From: Borreliella garinii
Lineage (GTDB): Bacteria; Spirochaetota; Spirochaetia; Borreliales; Borreliaceae
DNA: 57,532 bases
NCBI RefSeq assembly: GCF_001922545.1
Contig: NZ_CP018745.1
Span: forward strand, 1 to 57,532
Direction: 5' to 3'
Both the position numbers and the translations under genes were made by a program. Numbering within the stretch: the first letter of the stretch is position 1; every line of letters begins with the position of its first letter. This document shows positions 53,691 through 57,532 of this stretch, in pieces. The notes under the pieces are model-generated. The model made no database searches and was not told the origin of the DNA. It saw only the letters and a program-made list of their open reading frames with translations.

Positions 53691-54455
53691 TCACTTAATC
53701 GGCCTTAAAGTGCCAAGTTCTTCGCAAACTCCATATATCTTCCATGCTAGTTCTTCCATATCGTTTTTAATGTTGTGTAAATTTTGATTGTAAGCCTCAA
53801 TAGTTTCGTTTAATTTTTTTGCAAATTTTTGTTTTAGAGTTAAGCTTTTTTCTAAAGCCTCATGTAGCAATTCGAACTCATTTTGTTTTAGATTGTGTAA
53901 TCCATTTTGTATTAATTCTAAACAACCTTCTATTTCTTTTTGAATAAAAAATGCTGTGCCATGAAGGAAATACATAAGCAAAGGGAGTACTCTTTCGTGG
54001 TCAATATATTGGTAAAGTTTTTCAAGAATTTCTTTTAATGTATTTATTTTTTGTGTGTTGTAATTTAGAGATGAGTAAATTATTTTTTTTATTACTATTT
54101 TTTCATCTTTAGGAATAATATCATGGGGAGAGGCTTGAAAAGTATCTAGAAAATCAAATTTTGCAGCAGCAATTTTGGCTATTTCTATATTGCCTTTTTT
54201 TTCTTGAGCTTTCAGCTTCTTGCCGATTGCTTTTAATTTTGAGATTATATCATCATCATCATCTTCTTCTAGAGATTTTTGATTTGAAGGCTTTGGATTT
54301 TGAGATTTATTTAAAAAATTTTTTTCGCTTTCTTTTGGATTGGTTAGGCTTTTTAGTTTTGTATCAATTTGATCAATAAGTGAGCACGAGATGCACATTA
54401 AGCTTAATATTGTTGTAATATTAAGCTTAATCATATTTAATTTATTTTTTTTCAA
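53691..54455 (-). CDS. CspA-like lipoprotein, copy 6
   Basis: The TTG at 54455 is preferred to an ATG nine codons upstream because AAGGAG lies between them and every sister gene starts at this TTG. Signal KKNKLNMIKLNITTILSLMCISC, linker with a four-aspartate run (EEDDDDDIIS), core IVIKKIIYSSLNYNTQKINTLKEILEKLYQY, end CEELGTLRPIK. 254 residues. It lacks the shared TTGACA promoter and inverted repeat, so its control differs. Confidence 0.75.
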   Translation of the reverse strand: MKKNKLNMIKLNITTILSLMCISCSLIDQIDTKLKSLTNPKESEKNFLNKSQNPKPSNQKSLEEDDDDDIISKLKAIGKKLKAQEKKGNIEIAKIAAAKFDFLDTFQASPHDIIPKDEKIVIKKIIYSSLNYNTQKINTLKEILEKLYQYIDHERVLPLLMYFLHGTAFFIQKEIEGCLELIQNGLHNLKQNEFELLHEALEKSLTLKQKFAKKLNETIEAYNQNLHNIKNDMEELAWKIYGVCEELGTLRPIK

Positions 54456-54552
54456 AATATTCTCCTTATTTTTATATTTCAAATAACATTATTTTTAATT
54501 TGTATTAAAAGATTAAATTTCTGATTTTTAGATCCTTTTATTTAATCCTTTA

Positions 54553-54580
54553 ATACACACACTACCAATTAGTAGTGTAT
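54553..54580 (-). terminator. Hairpin downstream of the BBA73-like gene
   Basis: ATACACACTAC / GTAGTGTAT arms around CAATTA. Confidence 0.55.
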
Positions 54581-54692
54581 GTTATCACAACAGGCTTTCA
54601 GGAATGTTTCAATCGTCTCTGAAATACTCATACTTTCATATGGGTTTAATTTTTATTCGTATCCAAGCCCTATTATTTCTCCTAAAATTGTT

Positions 54693-55118
54693 CTATATTC
54701 TATCAATACTGAAACTTTCTGTATTGTTTCCATATTTGTTAATAATTTCTTCTACGATTTTTATCCACGCATTTTTATTTTGCATTAGTTTTTCAAATTT
54801 TTTTTGAATATCTTGATTTGTTTTTTGAGCAGATATTTCAATATTTAATTCTATTAATTCAATTAATTTTTCATTTTCATTTTCATTTAATCTTTGAATA
54901 AATTCTTCAATTATTCTTTTCTTTTCAGTTTTTGAAAGTTGGCTTTGTTGTAATTTGTTAAAATTTACTGCTTTATTAATACCAAAGTTTTTAGCAATAA
55001 GGTTTGATTGTAGTTCATTTGTTCTTGCTTCTTCGTTGTTTGATTTAGAATGCAAAGAGCATGAGAGCAAGGCTATTTTAAATAGCGTTAATATCTTATA
55101 AATTGTGCTTCTTTCCAA
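54693..55118 (-). CDS. Short family 54-like lipoprotein (BBA73-like position), perhaps truncated
   Basis: TTG start (55118) behind AAAGGATTG. Signal ERSTIYKILTLFKIALLSC (lipobox LLSC), 141 residues, helical (TEKKRIIEEFIQRLNENENEKLIELIELNIEISAQ; NKNAWIKIVEEIINKYG). It is about half the length of its array neighbours and lacks the IIYSSLNY core. The leftward sequence after the stop, in the +1 frame, still reads like protein (VSVLIEYRTILGEIIGLGYE, later SISETIETFLKACCDNI), so the gene may be frameshifted near its end. Confidence 0.6.
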   Translation of the reverse strand: MERSTIYKILTLFKIALLSCSLHSKSNNEEARTNELQSNLIAKNFGINKAVNFNKLQQSQLSKTEKKRIIEEFIQRLNENENEKLIELIELNIEISAQKTNQDIQKKFEKLMQNKNAWIKIVEEIINKYGNNTESFSIDRI

Positions 55119-55547
55119 GATACAATCCTTTAAAAAATTTAATTAGTGTTATTTGGCAAGCTCAATATTACTAATATAAATATATTTCAGTTTATTTAAT
55201 TTTCAATGTTTGTTTTACTTATTTAAAATAAAAGACAATAAGTTAACCATTTAAAATATTTTTTTAATTTAAAAATTTTGTTATTAGCTTTGTTTTTTGC
55301 TAATGATTGCATTATATTTTTCATGTGTTATTTTGTAATAATAAATCTAACTATTATGAAATAACACCGTTCTCCCCATTTTAATGTAAAATTTGAGTCT
55401 TAAAATCTTTATTTAAAGTCTTTATTTTAGATTAAATTTTAAATTAAAAGAGTTAATTATTTGTTTTAATATAAATATGTATTGATTCTAATTTAGTTAT
55501 GTTTTAAAATATTAAGAATAAAATAGTTTAAATAAGGAGAATTAACA
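55119..55547. other. Intergenic region upstream of oms28
   Basis: About 430 bases between divergent genes, A/T-rich, no ORF. The oms28 promoter must lie in the last 150 bases; AAGGAG precedes its ATG. Confidence 0.5.
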
Positions 55548-56417
55548 ATGACTAAAATATTTAGGAATTTAATAATTAGTGGATTATTGTTTGGACTTGT
55601 AAATTTGAATGTGTTTGCAGATTCTAACAATGTAAGCGCTCTACAATCTCAATCCAATGTTGTAGAACAATCAGACCAAAAAGATAAAAAAAATCCAGAT
55701 CAAAAAGATAATAAAAATCTAGATCAAAAAGATAATAAAAATCTAGATCAAAAAGATAATAAAAATCTAGATCAAAAAGATGGCAAAAGCCTAGATCAAA
55801 AAGATCAGGTTAGCAAAGCTCTAGATATTATTAACAAGGTAACAGAGGATGTTTCTAGCAAATTAGAGGGTGTTAGAGAATCGTCTCTTGAGTTGGTAGA
55901 ATCAAATGATGCAAGCGTAGTTAAAAAGTTTGTAGGTTCAATGTCTTTGATGTCAGATGTTGCTAAAGGTGCTGTTGTTGCATCACAAGAGGCAACTATT
56001 GTGGCAAAGTTTTCAGGAATGGTTGCTGAGGATGCAAATAAGGTTGTTGAAATGTCTAAAAAGGCTGTTCAAGAAACCCAAAAAGCTGTTTCTGTTGCAG
56101 GTGAAGCAATGTTTTTAATAGAAAAGCGAATAATGTCAAATAAATCTCCAAATAATAAGGACTTGGAATTGACAAAAGAAGAATTTGCTAAAGTAGAACA
56201 AGTTAAAGAAACTCTAATGGCTTCTGAAAGGGCTTTAGATGAAACAGCTCAAGAGGCTCAAAAAGTTCTCAATATTGTTAATGGTTTAAATCCATCAAAT
56301 AAGGATCAAGTAGTAGCAAAAAAAGATGTTGCAAAGGCTATTTCTAATGTTGTTAAAGTAGCTCAAGGCGCAAGAGATCTTACAAAAGTAATAACCATTT
56401 CTTTATATATGAGATAG
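55548..56417 (+). CDS. oms28: Oms28-type periplasmic/outer membrane protein (BBA74-like)
   Basis: ATG with AAGGAG eight bases upstream. Signal peptide MTKIFRNLIISGLLFGLVNLNVFA without a lipobox. Residues about 43-87 are a tandem repeat of DQKDNKNL-type units, then an almost wholly helical domain (ALDIINKVTEDVSSKLEG; VSVAGEAMFLIEKRI; AREALDETAQEAQKVL-like). BBA74 was first described as the 28-kDa porin Oms28 and later argued to be periplasmic; the helical content fits the latter better. The repeat makes this copy longer (289 residues) than I recall for B31. Confidence 0.9.
   Translation: MTKIFRNLIISGLLFGLVNLNVFADSNNVSALQSQSNVVEQSDQKDKKNPDQKDNKNLDQKDNKNLDQKDNKNLDQKDGKSLDQKDQVSKALDIINKVTEDVSSKLEGVRESSLELVESNDASVVKKFVGSMSLMSDVAKGAVVASQEATIVAKFSGMVAEDANKVVEMSKKAVQETQKAVSVAGEAMFLIEKRIMSNKSPNNKDLELTKEEFAKVEQVKETLMASERALDETAQEAQKVLNIVNGLNPSNKDQVVAKKDVAKAISNVVKVAQGARDLTKVITISLYMR
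55674..55808 (+). repeat. 24-bp tandem repeat in oms28
   Basis: Five full 24-base units plus a partial one, encoding DQKDKKNP, DQKDNKNL three times, DQKDGKSL and DQKDQ. In-frame and nearly identical, so prone to length variation. Confidence 0.9.
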
Positions 56418-56454
56418 TTTAATTATACAGATTTATACATGATTAAAGGATAAA

Positions 56455-56501
56455 GCAAAAAGGTTTGAGGTTGATTATATTAGCCTCTACCTTTTTTGCT
56501 T
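56455..56501 (+). terminator. Terminator of oms28
   Basis: GCAAAAAGGT / ACCTTTTTTGC outer arms with inner GAGG / CCTC pairing, then T-rich. Confidence 0.75.
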
Positions 56502-56613
56502 TCTATTTTACTCAAAGATTAATATTAAGTTCTCCATTAAGACCATTCTTATGATATAATATTTACATTCTGAAAAAGTTAATAAATTTATCCTTAAGTA
56601 AGGAGATCAATTT

Positions 56614-57417
56614 TTGAACAAAGAATATAAAATTTTGGATAATGGTTTTTTAAAGCTTATTGATTTTATGGGAGATGATAAGAGAATAGTTGATGCTGCA
56701 AGGATTTCTTATCGAGGAGATAGTGTTAAAAGGAAAGATGAGGAACTTATTGACTATTTGATAAGAAATGGGCATACAAGTCCATTGGAGCAGGTAGTTT
56801 TTACATTTCATGTTAAAGCTCCAATATTTATTGCAAGGCAATGGATGAGGCACAGAACCGCAAGGATTAATGAAGCTTCTGGATGTTATAGCTTGGCAAG
56901 AAAGGAATTTTATATTCCCTTAGAAGAAGATTCAAAGTGTCAAATTCTCAGAAATAACCAACCTAAAAGAGAGTTTGATTCTTTTGAAAAAGGTTTATCA
57001 GATAAAATCAAACATCATCAAGAACATTCTTATAAGCTTTATCAAGATATGGTCAATTCTAATATTCCAAAAGAACTTGCAAGAATAGTTTTGCCCTTAA
57101 GTTTATATACTGAATGGTACTGGCAAATTGATTTAAATAATCTTTTCCATTTTATTAAATTGCGATTAGCTTTGGATAGTCCAAAAGAAATTAAAGAGAA
57201 TTCGCCAAAAGAAATGCGAGAATATGCTAAAGCATTAATAAGTATAGTAAGAAAAATTGTTCCTATCTCTTTTAATAGTTTTGAAAATCATTTTTTAAGA
57301 GGAAAAAGATTCTCCCATGAAGAGATAATGGCAATTGTTAGTGCCTTGGATTTGAATAAGCTTAGCATGGATGCTAAAAAATTAGACCTATTGAAGGATA
57401 AGCTAGGAATTGATTGA
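56614..57417 (+). CDS. thyX: Flavin-dependent thymidylate synthase ThyX (BBA76-like)
   Basis: TTG start with AAGGAGATC upstream; a TATAAT box at 56555-56560. 267 residues. ThyX makes dTMP from dUMP with methylene-THF and FAD. Features: HTSPLEQ (residue 54 onward), the ThyX motif at R79-H80-R81 continuing to Y92, and KLRLA-type arginine in the C-terminal half. In the motif RHRxxSxNExSxRY this copy has R at position 84 (serine in most ThyX) and C at position 91 where arginine, a dUMP contact, is expected. Codon TGT (56884-56886) is one transition from CGT. Activity may be lost. The gene ends only 70 bases from the telomere tip. Confidence 0.9.
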   Translation: MNKEYKILDNGFLKLIDFMGDDKRIVDAARISYRGDSVKRKDEELIDYLIRNGHTSPLEQVVFTFHVKAPIFIARQWMRHRTARINEASGCYSLARKEFYIPLEEDSKCQILRNNQPKREFDSFEKGLSDKIKHHQEHSYKLYQDMVNSNIPKELARIVLPLSLYTEWYWQIDLNNLFHFIKLRLALDSPKEIKENSPKEMREYAKALISIVRKIVPISFNSFENHFLRGKRFSHEEIMAIVSALDLNKLSMDAKKLDLLKDKLGID

Positions 57418-57442
57418 TTTTTAGCGTTTGTATTGTTTCTTA

Positions 57443-57532
57443 CTTAATTTATTAAGTATCTATTAGTATACTAATAGATACTTAATTTATTAAGTATCTA
57501 TTAGTATACTAATAGATACTTAATAAATTAAG
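57443..57532. repeat. Right hairpin telomere, read through the tip
   Basis: A 90-bp inverted repeat whose centre is at 57487/57488 (T/T mismatch). Counting inward from the tip, TATACTA (57467-57473) lies at nucleotides 15-21, the same spacing as on the left. The biological end is thus at 57487, and 57488-57532 is the opposite strand. Each arm also contains a 34-36 bp palindrome centred at 57468/57469, so the 38-bp segment 57443-57480 recurs exactly at 57481-57518. Confidence 0.9.

Noticed and set aside
54579..54807. Two overlapping rightward ORFs near the BBA73-like gene
   Set aside because: Different frames of the same A/T-rich strand opposite a leftward gene; no initiation signals.
57443..57532. 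Repeated 38-bp unit resembling a short CRISPR array
   Set aside because: There are no spacers; the units abut, are palindromic and lie at the telomere with box-3 motifs at the right spacing.

Overview
The window is an entire linear plasmid of the lp54 type from a Lyme disease spirochaete (Borreliella/Borrelia burgdorferi sensu lato). The evidence is the A/T-rich composition, a hairpin-telomere inverted repeat at each end, the PF57-PF50-PF32-PF49 maintenance cluster, ospA, dbpB-dbpA, an oppA5-like gene, a CspA-type lipoprotein array, oms28 and thyX, in the order known for lp54. Names such as BBA38 below are positional equivalents to strain B31, given from memory and not from a search. The OspA sequence looks closer to Eurasian species (garinii/valaisiana-like) than to B31. 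ospB is absent. The species is not settled.

Layout. 1-58: left telomere read through its hairpin. 59-2066: degenerate subtelomere. 2067-8291: lipoproteins and a broken P13 paralogue (BBA01-BBA07 region). 8463-12364: phage baseplate, lysis and lipoprotein genes (BBA08-BBA14), two of them broken. 12564-13385: ospA. 13943-17073: plasmid partition and maintenance genes, followed by a candidate small RNA (about 17118-17225). 17856-19619: a DUF261 gene and the dbpBA operon. 20443-22392: phage terminase. 22689-27717: lipoproteins and an oligopeptide-binding protein. 28067-40583: one long cp32-like head and tail operon (portal to baseplate) with three secreted-protein genes embedded in it. 40648-44692: lipoproteins, including a wrecked P27 gene. 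44852-55118: an array of about ten family-54 lipoproteins, all leftward, including six CspA-like copies. 55548-57417: oms28 and thyX. 57443-57532: right telomere, again read through the tip.

How it fits together. The plasmid looks like a linear, domesticated relative of the cp32 phages. Terminase, head, tail and lysis genes are kept but split into blocks separated by surface lipoprotein genes, and at least two tail/baseplate genes carry inactivating changes. The rest of the coding capacity goes to exported proteins: vector-phase and host-phase adhesins, complement-evasion proteins and porin-like proteins.

The most interesting items are: a promoter-structure-terminator unit beside the partition genes that may be an undescribed small RNA; a palindrome at the PF32/PF49 junction; a shared promoter with a 17-bp inverted repeat in the CspA-like array; a CTG start codon in one paralogue; loss of a conserved arginine in ThyX; and several genes with single-base lesions. 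Because the contig runs through both hairpins it was probably built from long reads, so the homopolymer frameshifts may be sequencing errors.
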